This document shows positions 34,641 to 46,971 of a stretch of 64,000 nt of DNA, one piece after another. The notes under the pieces are model-generated. The model had not been told where the DNA came from and did no database searches. It saw only the letters and a list, made by a program, of their open reading frames with translations. Position numbers and translations under genes: made by a program. Position 1 is the first letter of the stretch. Each line of letters opens with the position of its first letter. This stretch comes from Caprimulgus europaeus (Eukaryota; Chordata; Aves; Caprimulgiformes; Caprimulgidae): the NCBI GenBank assembly GCA_907165065.1, contig OU015532.1, positions 47,410,839-47,474,838 on the forward strand. Reading direction: 5' to 3'.

Positions 34641-37600
34641 TACCTCATTAAATTTTATATTCAGCAAAGCCTGACTATATTAAAGAAACGGAATCATTAT
34701 ACTCTTTTTTATTTCTTTGGTTTGTTTTTAAAGGGGCTCTATGAAGATTAAAGTCCATGAAGTCATTATGGTGTGCAGATATTGTTTTTCACATGGTTGG
34801 TTGGTTGGTTTGGGTTTTTTTTAGCTTAGCAGCATGATTTCACCTGGCTTAAAGATGGGTTAGATACGCAGGGCACTTACAGGTGGAGTGACTTGTTTTG
34901 CTTTTCTAAAACATGAGCTTTTAGAGATAATCACCCTGGGATATTTTACAGGAGAGTCCTTACAGTGTAATTTAAAGAACAGACTAAGGGAATTGATTCG
35001 TAGAGTGGGACTAGTCTTAATTAACATTAACTTTCTCCAGTTAAGGTTTCTTTCTCTCAGTTAATTATCCAAGTTCCTGATACATTCAACAGAAATCTAG
35101 TCAATATAACTGATGTAGCTCAGGAAATGACTCTTCTGAACAAACATGTGGATCTACTTTCAGACGAGATTAATTGCTGTCGCAGAGTTATCCTCTGTAA
35201 CGATTAGATTTTGGCTATAGAAACCATCTGAGTACCAAGCATCTCCATATGAAAAAAAGAATGGACAAAGTCCACCTTCTAATAGCAGAGGTCTTCTGGT
35301 CCAAATACTCCCTTTGTCTGTTGTTTTCCTTGGATTTGGGGTTTCTGGAAAGAAGGCAAATGACAGGGTTCCATCATGCCCTTGGGTCAAGGCGGTCTCG
35401 TTACGCGGTAGTACACGCTAATTAGGTGAATGGCCTTGTCTTGGGGTAAAGGTTTGTCTCAGTGGGCAAAAACCCACAGCCAAAACTGCAGCTTTTGGCA
35501 CATCAAATATAAGGCACTTACATGTATTTGCTGGTTACTTTTGCAGTTCAAAAAATCATGTTAAAAATAGAAAAGGTCACAGATGACCTAGTTGGAGCAC
35601 TTCAGACTTGAGGGAGTTAACTGGGGAGAGCCCCTCCAGTATGCTGGCTTTAGGGTAAAAAAAAGGGGGGATTTAGGGATTGAGGTTCCTCAATCTCACC
35701 TCTTATATTTATGTGGTATCTTATCTTCCTCTGATTTACAAACATTGCTTTCACTCTCTATTATACTGCTAGGTGACTGCTAAACAGAGAGGATAAACTG
35801 CCCTAAAGATTTAAGAATTAGTCAGTAGTAGATCTCAGTGGCAATCATTTATCTAAGGATCGCTGAGGATCTGGGCCTCCCCGTGTCATTGTCTGTAATT
35901 CCCTGCTCTAGCATTACTTTGAAGGTATCTGACTGCTGTTCATCGCTGCTGCTCCCCAGTCTCACTCCCTTAATAGTACCAGAGATGTGCCTCATCCTCA
36001 CAATCTGTTATTGGATGTGCACCAGGACTACTGTGCCACTTGAGCAGTTGCTGTTGAATTCTGAAGTGTTTCTATTCAGGTGAGGTACAGATAATTATCT
36101 GCTAAACAGGAACCTCTAAAGAGAGGGAACAAACCTCTTCAAGTCTCAGAGTGTTATAAAGCTGTAAATGGAAACACTGCTACTGGCAGTTGTGAGATTG
36201 GACTTAAAATCAGAGTGAGAAATATGGTGCCACCCTAAGGTAATGCGATCCATTTCATATCTGGCACAGCTGGACACAAAATGAGGAGCGGAGCAGGATG
36301 AGACTGGCTGAAAAAGCTGCAAAGGGAGAAGCATGCAGTGTCAAGTGGGAAAAGCACTCGCCAGCCAAGCAGGAAAAGCACTGCAGTATCTCAGAGGATG
36401 AAGCAGTTGCTTCCTCACCTGTACAGCTGTGTTGTTACACCATTCACATCAGCAGAGAAGGAAAAGGAGATTCATGGTCTTGTTTTTCATGGTTTTGTGT
36501 AACTAGTAAAAGTGTGTGTAGGAGGCAGAGTGGTTCAAACCACAGACAGCAGATTTGAAGAAGAATTTCATACTGGAGTCATGATGGCTGAAGTGGATAA
36601 AAGAGTGTGAGATCATAATCATTACTAGATTTTCTATCTTGTCAATATAACTATTTACCAGACTTTTTTTTCCCATTTTACTCATTTAATACCTACAATA
36701 TATTTGTAGCTGATACAATTTAATGGTCACAAACTATTCAGAATATTGGATTTAAAAACACTGCTTTTTAAAACTAAATTTTGTAATGACCAGAAATTAG
36801 GATTTAACAAGGAATGTTCTGCCAAATGGCAGGTATTTTTAAATATCTACTGAATCTTTTTAAAATTTCTTTTCAACATCCTCAAGAATTATATTTCCAG
36901 TGCACAATCACCTTGTGGATTTAAATTGATTTCTGAGGTTTGATTATCTCACTGAGTAAACTCAAAAAAATAAACATGAGAAATATTTTTGAAGGAATAT
37001 CCTGAGAAATCTTTTCAGCCATGAAAAATTAATAAGCCCCACATGTCTAGCAAGATTTCAATTTTCTTCTTTAAGAGTGTTCAGTATCTGGAGACTGAAG
37101 GAGGAAAGCTGGATTCCTATGGCCAACTATAGCTTTTTGAGGAGACTCAATAACAGCATATGTATATTCATAAGGAAAAACATCCATTTAGTTCATCAGG
37201 AGGAGGGTAATCACCTCAGTCTGCAGATTTTTCCAAAATCTTCTTCAGTCATAAATTAACCTCATCTATATTTAGCTTAGATACAATTAACGCACTGAGC
37301 TTGCACGTACCCATTTTAGTAACATTTGGGGAAAAAATAAACCTGCGCTAGGCAGGTGTACAGAAGGACTATAATTATCCACACATACCTGGCCAAGGCA
37401 TGTATTGGGTCACTAAGAGTAATTCTGGTGAGATATATTACACTGCAATATTGTTTCTGATTGCTGTGGTAATTAATTTAACAAATCTGTGAAATCTACT
37501 CTCAATGTAGTTTTCTATAAAAATCTCCAAAACCAGGAAAGTATTTCAGTTTATTTTTTAAATCCCACTGTACTTCAGATTTGAGGAATTACATTTCCCA

Positions 37601-39299
37601 TAATATTTAGGAAAGTTATGATCTAAATCTGGATTTGAGAAAGGAATTTTAATTATACAAGTAAACATTTTCTTATGGTTCAACACAGCCTCACTCGAGG
37701 TGGTGAGCACGGGTACTGAAACTAGTTCAGCTCTGCTAAAAAGAAGCTAGGAACAAGTGACCTACTCAGACATTTTCTCACTTTCCTGTGTGGATTTCGT
37801 AGCAGTGACTGGTGTGAAGACACAAACTGTAAGCACTTAAAAACCTGCCTAGGTTTTGCCAGATGCCTTTGAAAACTTGGCGCTGACCTGTGGCGTAAGC
37901 TCACACCGTTTGTTCAGAGTCCCAGGTACAGGGAGCGATGCACAAACGTATGTGGCACATTTTATATGTCTCAGTTCACAGATTTCATGATGATGTAGGT
38001 GCTTTGCTACAATAGATCTCAGAAATATTCTTGGTAACTTAGAAAAATAGTAACCTTAAATGATAGAGTGATTCCAGTGCCATTCATTTCACTGGTCATT
38101 TTAAAGGAAAAATTGAAGTCCAGACCATTGGCTGATGACAGGACCTCCACCAACTGCTGCTCTGAGCCAGGATGTGTGAGATCACTCACAATGACCCAAA
38201 GGCACAGCGTTCACCATGTGCAAAGGCATCAAGAGGCTTTCTCCCTACCCCTTTCCAGTGCAAACCTTTCATAAGAGTATGAAAATTATGTTACTATCAC
38301 AAACAATCCTGTTTCATCTCCAGCGTTTGCAGTCACAGTCGTTACCTCCTCCCACTTCATTGGCTACTGCACAAAAATATCCTCAAAGGAGTAGCTCTTG
38401 TAGAACAAACTCATTACCTATGTGTTAACTTTGGGCACATCAGCAGGAATGTCAGCTGGAAAAAAAATACTGCTTTTATGCTTGAAATTGAGATGTACTT
38501 CTGTGCCTGCAGTTGTGGACCACAGTGGAGATAATGTGGGAACTCTGAAGGTACTGAACCCTTTAAAATATTGCAGATTTTATTCAGTAAATGTTAGTCT
38601 TATTCACATAACTGTTTTGGTTTTTTAAACAGTAAAGAAAAAGGCATAAAACCCCTCAGAACTATTTCAGTGTCTTGGAACATGAATTCTAAACGGTGTA
38701 CAGATTCTGCATGATGACAAATATTTCTGAGGAGCAAATAGATAAGCATGTAAAATGCAATGAAATAACTGTGCCTGCTGAAAAGGAGGGCAGATGAAGA
38801 AAGAAAAAACATATTCCGTCTGCATTGCTTGTAGGGCTTCTTATGCAGTCTGTCAGGTATGACTGCCATCATTTGACTGATATAAATGACTATTGATTCC
38901 CAGGCTCTACGAAACCTTTTAGGCCCTGAACAATGACTTTAATCCTTTTTGGTTTTTAAGTAAGACTTTTTCTTTGGGATTATCCTTTACAACAGGTTTT
39001 ATGAAGTCATTAATTTGATTATCTCATAATAATGGCTGCAGTTAAACAGTACATTTACAGAAGATGAGAAGGAACTGCCCTCATCAGAAAGAGCTTTACT
39101 TGTAGAGATAAGGCCCAAGTCCATACAACCTGTACACTGTATATTTATGTCAGTAGAGTTCAGTTTCTCACAGACTAAATGAATGCATTTGGTAGAATTT
39201 GTGTCAATGGAATAACAGTAGCTCTTTGGAGGAAAGGAAACCTACAGCAGCTAACAGAATTTGGTTCACAGCCCTACTAATGGCTTAGAAAAATGTGTG
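34641..39299. other. Unique non-coding sequence
   Basis: About 4.7 kb with no supported gene. A GGTTT tract lies near 34795-34825. CpGs cluster loosely at 35390-35420. The segment near 35285-35312 has a few CR1-like words but no further match. Several 60-86 codon frames are not recognised. Confidence 0.5.
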
Positions 39300-39420
39300 A
39301 TGAAAAGGATCTCGAAAGATCAACTTGTCCAAAACCTTTTCCTTAGCAGACTCCAATACTGAAGATTCTAAAGCTATCCTGAAGGGATGTTCACAACATG
39401 ATGTAACCCTTCTTTGATTT
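39300..39420 (-). mobile_element. Possible very old CR1 remnant (minus)
   Basis: GGATCTCGAAAGATCAACTT, GTCCAAAACC, GACTCCAATACTGAAGATTC and TAAAGCTATCCTGAAGGGAT echo the order seen in old CR1 3' ends (GATCATCTAGTCCAA, CTCCAATGATGGAGATTC, ACAACCTCCCT). Similarity is weak and could be chance. Confidence 0.3.
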
Positions 39421-42400
39421 AATCCATAATGGATCTCACCAGATCCTGCTCTGGTAGTCAATGTTCAGTAGACTAGCAAACACGCAGGCACTGGGCTCGG
39501 GTTCACTAGCGTGTGGGGGCTGTTTTCTGAGGGACATTTGGGTATTGCCTGTTCCCACTGGAAGCCATGTGGGAGGAGGAGCAAGTTGAAGCATCGGTAC
39601 AAGCGTTCCTTCACAAGGAAATTCATGAACACATCTGGTCTGTCACCTTACAGAACTTGGGACTTAGCTGAACAAATATGCACAAAGATGTGGGGTGTTG
39701 GAAGAGACAGGGGCTTTCATCTGTAAAACTGGTGAAGTTTAGTTTTGTTCCTGCTACAAGAGAGCAGTAACTTGAAGGTTACGTGTCCCTCTCATGACCT
39801 ATTAAAATCAACAGGAGCCTTTCCATGGACTTCATTGTATTTTGGATGGTGCCCCAGTTCGACAGTAACCTCTTTGTCTGCTTATTAAATGTTGCTGTGA
39901 AGCACTTAAATTCTGAAATAGTAAAACCCCACTTATAGCAGTTCTTACAGGCTATGGCTGAAACCCCTTCTAACACATGTAGGACACAAAGCCCTGCAGA
40001 TCAAAATCAGACTTTCAGCAGAATATCAGTGCTCCAGAAGGACGTTTGACCGTTGCACTAGAAATCAGCAGAGACGGGGTTAAATACAGTTGGTGTTACG
40101 ATGTGAAACATCAATACCTGACATTTCACAGCAGTCAGTGTGCCCAGATGCCCCCAGAGCCCAGCTCGTTCCTCCTCCATTCTCTGCTGCACTTTGAACA
40201 GCGCGGCACCGCTAACAGGCAGCCAGCCCATGCGCTTCTGAGCCACTGTGCAGTAAAAAGGAGCAACACATGAGTTGGACTTTTGTCAAATCCTTTCTGG
40301 AAATCTGACGAATCCCATTTTTGTCTCTTATGGTAGTCTTGTCTTCAAAGGAACCTCACCAGATGGTGAAGCTTGCTTTTCCTTTCTTAGAGGCCACCAG
40401 TCCTTGCTCACACTGTGTATTTCTAAGTGTTTTTCCTGGTTTGATCTCTGAGAACGACTTTGTAAGACACTTCCCGCAAGCGAAGTTTAACGAGATTCTC
40501 GGGTACGTGCCAACTCCTTTGTTAACCCATGGCTTTGTGATAACTACCTGAACCTACTGAGCTTCAACTGAGACATCTTGCAAAGAGTAGTACACAGTAG
40601 TAGAAGCTTCCCTCCAACTCTGGTCGTACACCTCAGCTCACCGTGAATAAATAGTAATGACTGCTCTTTATAAGAGCACCTTTTAAGCCCTGAGATCCCA
40701 AAGGTTTTGTAAACTGTTGTCCTGATTCTGCAGACATCTGCTTCAATAGATGCTGCAAAGTTCTGCTCCCAAAGATGGGTAACTTCAAATATCATGGAAA
40801 TCATAGGTGGATTTTTTTTTTTTTTGGTACAAAGTAGAATAATATAAATGATTAGGAAGAAATTTACGTTGTTGTTTTAGAAAATTCAGATGAATTTTTT
40901 TTCAGCATATTGAACATAACCGCTTAAACCACAGTTTGGCTGAAAAATAGAAGTCAAGGTTCCCACATTTAAACTGAAGCCCAGTAGTTTTTGAATGAGC
41001 ATGTGTTTAAATTCAGTCTTTGAAGCTTTTCTCCTGTTTTTCCTATGTTTCACAAGTGCATGATCAACACGGACTCAGGCTGTTCTCTACTATGAGATTC
41101 CTGCTACTGCCTCAAAGAGCGATTCCATGTGCCTGGGAAAGTCTGTTCAGATACCATCCAGGCCAAACTCCTCTTGGTCTTTAAGAGTGCAAAACACTGC
41201 AGAAAGTTATGTTTAATCACATTACATTCATTCATGACAGCATAAGAACAATAACAGTGATGACATTTTCTAATAATTGTCTCCTTACTTATTTAGAAGG
41301 AATAATTTTTCAGAGCTTCATTTGTATCAAAGTCTTTGTTTCTCTTCAGTCTGGAAACAACAATAATCCATGTGAACTTAAGGCAAAATCTGAATTTTAA
41401 CTGGAAGCTTGTTGAGGAATATGAATTCATTTCCTTCAGATGCCATAAACAAGTGCATATTCTATGCCTGTGTTTTATAGTATGCTATAACAATGTAATC
41501 TCTTACAGATATACTAGAGAAATTCCTGAAGCAAAGCGAGATTATTTGTTGCTGACATTTATATTGCAACTGAAACTACATTCCGCTGTGAGATAGGAAG
41601 CACCCAACAGACATCAGTTACTGACAGAACTAGATGGATGATTAGCAATTCCATGACAGCAATGAATAATTTGGCAGTTATAGACCTCTGCTGTCTTTGG
41701 AATCTATCAATAAATAGAACACAGTATTGTTATTTTTATTTGCAGTCATTAGTAATTTTTTGAAAAGGGAAAAAAAAAATGGAGTTTGAATATTAATGTT
41801 GTCATGAACAAAGTGATTTCTGTTATTGATTAGGTCACTTAGGGTACATGATGTTGCCTCTGTTCTATAAACTAACAAATGGGATTATTGGATGAAAATA
41901 CAGCTAATGGTAATACAGAATAAAAGCTGTTTATTCATGTTTGTAGGCAAATACAAGGGATCAGTACAGTAGTACTAAGAAAAACTTACACTATTGGTAC
42001 AGCTCTACCAGATGAGTAGCAGCTACTCAGGTGACTGAGGAGAAAGCTGCAAAAAGATTTCAGCTACTACAGTGAGGGGTTGAGAGAGTTTATGTTCAGC
42101 TAACCACCCTAGATCGAGAACTCTACCTTCAGTTCGTATCTCAGCTATAGGAAGTTCATATCTCTTGGAATTCAGTGCCATTTAGTGAACTGGCTTTGAT
42201 TTCTTATCTGTGAATCAACCACAATCAATAACACATCTTTTCTTCTAATCTTTGCCTTTCTTGTCTAAATTCCGTGAGCCAAAGGCATTGTGCTGTGTGA
42301 AGCATATCTTCTTCAATATAGTGTTGGTCTTGGGGGAAGAGCTTTTATGCAGTAATAAAATTAATGTTTGTTATGAAATACAGCAGAGGAATTGTGTGTG

Positions 42401-43599
42401 TTTGGCTCTATTAATGTATGTGTCTCTGATTTTAACTAAAGACTTGGTTTGGTTTAATTTTTATTAACTGAAAACCACATGGTTTTAGGTAATTTCAGTT
42501 CAAAGATTATAACCTGAAGATTAAGGATGTGTACAATTTACTGCAGTTATTAAAAAAACCCAAAACATTGTCTTGCACTGGGACAAAAAGGGAGGAAGGA
42601 GGTGAGAGTAGAGAGCTTGAGCCATGCAGTATGTGTAACTGCTTTTGGGTTTTCACCTAGCAAAGACTTGTGCTTTGTAATTTCTTCATGCACCCAGGCC
42701 TGGGGGGATACATGGAAAAGCTATGTAAAAAAGCCCAATTTAGATATGTTCTTGAGGGACGACTAATTAATATTTTACTGAGAGATTGTTGTGTTTTGCT
42801 GGAGAATTATGCACAAGGATGTATTCTTCTTTCTCCGCTTAAAATAACCAAGGGAATTAAATGTTTCAGAAAGTAAATTCCAGAGGGAAAGATGTTTAAA
42901 GTTCTGTGTTGCTTTACATCAACATAGAAGGCTGTAAAAAAGCTCGTGGCTTTTTTGCTCAACAGGTTATTGTGGGTTCACCAGGTACAATGCCTTGCTT
43001 CCATTAATGACCAAGTCTTGTTTCTTCAGCAGAGGGTAACAACTTCTTCCTGTGTACTTAGTCAGTTCTGCTTGCCACACATAGGGAAAAGTGTTCACAG
43101 TGATCAAACTGTGTCCTGAATTTATGCCTTTTTATGTCCTATGTTTTCTTGTGCATAACATCGACACCTGCAAGTGAAATATTTGGACATAGGAAAGAAA
43201 AATGTAAAGTGCTACTCCATTTTTCAGCATTAGTTTTGAAACAGCCGTGCTTATGGCTAAGGAGAACTTTTTCCTTTACAGTATCTTCCCTAATTGTGCA
43301 TCACTGAGAGTCTGATAAAGTTGTTACTCATAAATTAATCCCTAAGAGATTCTGATGGGGTATTTCCTTTTAAATGTGTTGCCAAACATTAACAGACCAA
43401 TGGATTACACTTCTAGCTGACCATCAAATAAATGGGTACTGGCCATACTGGCCATAACCACAGTCAGCTAAAAGTCTGGTTGCCTGTTTTTTGTTTTCTT
43501 CTTCATCTGTTGTCAATTCACAGATTGTTCATACAATAAATGTTTGTTTAAATTCTGTTCTTTATAACAAATGTGGTGGGTAGCAGGTACCTCCAACCT
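39421..43599. other. Unique AT-rich non-coding sequence
   Basis: No gene supported. A T14 run lies near 40813. CpG-containing, moderately GC-rich parts at 40140-40220 and 40460-40510 have no convincing splice boundaries. Confidence 0.5.
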
Positions 43600-43700
43600 T
43601 TTCTGTCCTGATTTGGTTCAGAATGTAAGAATGGCTGTAGAGAGTCAGGCTGTCTGCCCCAGCGAGGTGTCACGCATAGCTGTAAGCAGGTGCCAATGGG
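43600..43700 (+). mobile_element. Possible ancient sauropsid retroelement remnant
   Basis: GTAAGAATGGCTGTAGAGAG, TCAGGC, TCTGCCCCAGCGAGGTGTC and AGCTGTAAGCAGGTGCC recall an ancient reptile/bird repeat whose wording is TAAGAATGGCCATACTGGGT, CAGACC, CATCTAGCCCAGTATCCTGT and GCCAGTAGCAGATGC. The match is fragmentary, and I am unsure of the family name. Confidence 0.3.
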
Positions 43701-46030
43701 ATAACACGAAGCCAAAGCATGTATTGATAACACCTTCCAACAACACTCTTCTGACAGCCAAGCATCTTTACCTCAAGACATACTTGAGGGGATTTTCACA
43801 TATTTACTAACTCTCAGTCCAGTTCTGTCTGGTGTCCCCTGTGTCCATCAAAACTTTCAGTATCTACACCATCTTTTACTCAAGAGTGAAACAAAATACA
43901 GGTAAACCAACCCAAAAGACTCATATCCAACTGTTAATTAAGTTGTATACAACAAAGCAAGTTTTCCATGACAAAAAATGCACTATTTGACATGGCTAGT
44001 CAAAAAGGCAGTTCCTGCAATTACAACCCAAGGTATAGCACGAGATCTAGTAATATTCATTTCTCGATACCTCTTGAATGAACGTGCCATTACCAGTCAG
44101 TGGTCCCAAGGTTTCTATCAGGATATCTGGGAAACCATATACAGGGAAAGGAAACTTTGAGCTCATGTAGAAACACTGGTTTGTTTTTTTTTCTTTGGCA
44201 GAAGTGACAGGGTTCTCAGCCACAGAAAACTGATGCTGGCAAGATCTGTCCTTGTGGAGGACTGAGCTGTCAGCTTGTTTTCTCTCTGCCTCTATACCGA
44301 CATAATTGCATTATTGTGGCTCTTGCCTAATTTCCGTCTCATTGAAGTCCCTTCTCAGAAGATGAGTTTTCTATGAAACACAGCTCCTAAATCAAGGTCT
44401 CTCTTGATGTTGGTGTGAAATTCAGAAACACATTTTGGAAGTGTCATGCCCTCCTTCTACATATTCCTTTCAACTAGAGTCTGAATGGAGATATGATTTG
44501 ATATCTGTCATCACGGAATAATGGCAGTTTTCTGTTGAAACTTATAATTCAGTCCATACAGATCTGCAGTTTGAAACCCTGCAGGTACATCCTTTGAATT
44601 AACACATTTATGACTGTATTCCAAACACTGTAACACATCAGGAACGTGACTGTCACTTCTTCCTTCACCATGTCACCTTAGCATATGCATATTTCACATT
44701 TACATTAGCACATTGCTTCATGTTTTGCCCTGGCTTGATTGACATTCAGCATACTAAATTACCTCAGTTCTTGAATATCTTTAACTGATTATAGCCTTGA
44801 GACACCCTCTGATAAATGGCTGTGTTCTAATTTTCAGAAGCAAACACTCTGATAATCAAAGGAACCTTCTGTTTATGCACTTCTCATCTGGCAGTATCAC
44901 CAAACTGCTTTTAAATTAGTCTGGGAGCTTTAAAATTTATAGGCTTATAAATACTATTATCTAGTTTCGTGTTTGAAGTTATAAATCCTTTTTATTCTTG
45001 TCACTTATTTTGTTTTAAGTTTATTCAGATTTCTATATCGTCTGGTTGGCTTCTATTCCAAGACAATTCATGGCCTGGAGAAAACCAATTTTAATATAAT
45101 TTTGAGAAAGATTTAATTATGACAGTCAGACCCAGCTAGTAACTGGTTATAAGAGCCATAAATCACCTTTCCCAGGATGATGAGGTGATGAGGAGGCTAT
45201 AAAACACTATAGAGTGGTGTGTTCTCCAAAAGCCTCTATCTATATTAACCATCTATTTCCATTTCCAAGACCCAGCATAGATTTTAGGGGACATCCAAAG
45301 CCATTTTTGAGGTGCAGACTGCAGAGAAGTTCTAAGAAGCAGCTACCATAGCAATAAGAAAGATGTTGGCTTTTATTTACGAGTCAGGGAACAAATCTTG
45401 CCGGTGAACTCTGATCAGACTTTGGAGGATCCTTGAATATAATTGAGTAGCCTGCTCATTCTAATTATAATTCACAATCCTCTTACAAATATCAGGTTTT
45501 GTTGTTCTGGGAGTAGCTTCTATAGGTCTAGAAATTAAAGCTTGATTAAAAGAATCATATCAAAAACTTGACATAAAACATGAAAAGTCCTAGCTGTGAT
45601 GAATCCCCAGTTTCTCACAGACAAATATTCTCTTGGAAAGAAATTCCCATCAGACCCAAAATCCAGCACCAATATGAGGCCAGATGACATAGGATTGATT
45701 TTTTTCCTCTTCTGTTTAGTGCATTAATAAAAGCTAGTTGAGAAGTTGACATTTTTAGCCTCACAAATAAAAAAGGAGCTGCAAAGAGAAAACTCGTTCT
45801 CCTTGGTCTTCCCTTTTAAGCATTAATATATTAATAAAAAACATTCAATTTTTTTCATTGTCAAGAAATCATACAAATTTGAATTCCAAATTAATAAGGT
45901 GGAGTGAACAACAGCAAATTAGACTGCAACTTTCATATTTCCAAAGTATGTGTGATGTGGTCACGTTCACCTTTACTTCTGCCATATAGACTAAAAGCTT
46001 AATTTTAACTCAGGGAACTTTGTACACTTA
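43701..46030. other. Unique non-coding sequence
   Basis: No gene seen. The part 45040-45200 is an AT-rich but non-repetitive block with ATTTAATTATGACAG and CATAAATCACC motifs that looks conserved in style; this is not measurable here. Confidence 0.5.
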
Positions 46031-46129
46031 TCATAGACTCACAGAAAGGTTTGGGTTGGAAGGGACCTCCAAGCTCATCCAGTCCCAATCCCCCTGCCAC
46101 CAGCAGGGACACCTTCCACTAGACCAGGT
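46031..46129 (-). mobile_element. CR1 LINE, 3' tip (minus)
   Basis: TCATAGACTCACAGAAAGGT, TTGGGTTGGAAGGGACC, CTCATCCAGTCCCAATCCCC, GACACCTTCCACTAGACCAG. It is ~99 bp of the same subfamily as 31837-32123. After 46129 the phrase TATAGACCAGG repeats the last few bases once and CR1 similarity stops. Confidence 0.93.
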
Positions 46130-46879
46130 TATAGACCAGGGATCACCAAATTACTTTTGAACAAAGCTATTGTCTAAGCCACAAAGTACAATCCTCTCTG
46201 CCTACAGTTAATAGTTGATAGATATTGGAAATTGCTCTTAGCTTTGCTGAATTCTGTCTTACTTTTGTTGCTGTTACTGTTCACCAATGACATTTTCTGT
46301 CAGGTCCCCAGAGCCTGGCTTTTATCCATTCCTGTTGAAAACAATAGTAAGATAAATAAATAAACCATCGTATTCTGTGGTTTGAGAAGTAATGACTTCT
46401 TCCTCCTGAACACCTTTATATGAGTTTACATCTTCAATGATATCCAAGGTCAGTTTCTCTGCCTCCCCCCCTGCAATTCTAACAGCATAGGTAGAAAGTA
46501 ATTTGAAGTGTTAATGAGGGAATACTTTGGTGACCTTGAAACCCTGGGTTCTCCCACACTGTGTGTTGAGATAGTCACAAGCTAACCCTATGGTAAAATA
46601 AGGGGCAAGGTGAGAAAAGGGAGAAATAATGTTCCCTTGTACTCATCATTAATCAGGAGCATGGCTCACATTGCCTTAGAGAAATACATCAGTAGGAACA
46701 TCAGCCTTCAGCAGGGAAGGTTTGTGAGCAGGAGGTTGCTGAGTGATACTACAAAGGCTAGCACACCTTCCCTGCCTACTTTTGACAAGGTGGTCACAGG
46801 ACACCTTGAGGTGTGGGTAAGAAGGTGGCAGCTCTTCTTCCTTTCCTTCCTCAAATGTATTTCTGTATTAAAAGTCTTC
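46130..46879. other. Unique non-coding sequence
   Basis: No gene supported. The plus frame 46610-46912 (about 100 codons) is unlike known proteins and ends inside the minisatellite that follows. Confidence 0.5.
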
Positions 46880-46971
46880 ATGGCTCTGAAATCCCAGAGG
46901 GAATGGCTCTGAAATCCCAGAGGGAATGGCTCTGAAATCCCAGAGGCAATGGCTCTGAAATCCCAGAGGGA
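46880..46971. repeat. 23-bp minisatellite, 4 copies
   Basis: Units start at 46880, 46903, 46926 and 46949: ATGGCTCTGAAATCCCAGAG plus GGA. Copies are identical except one G-to-C change in the third. Near-perfect identity implies recent expansion or homogenisation. Confidence 0.97.

Noticed and set aside
35285-35312. CR1-like words (AGGTCTTCTGGTCCAAATAC)
   Set aside because: Only ~25 bp match and the neighbouring sequence does not follow CR1 on either side.
46610-46912. 100-codon plus-strand frame ending in the 23-bp minisatellite
   Set aside because: No similarity to a known protein and no splice or promoter context.
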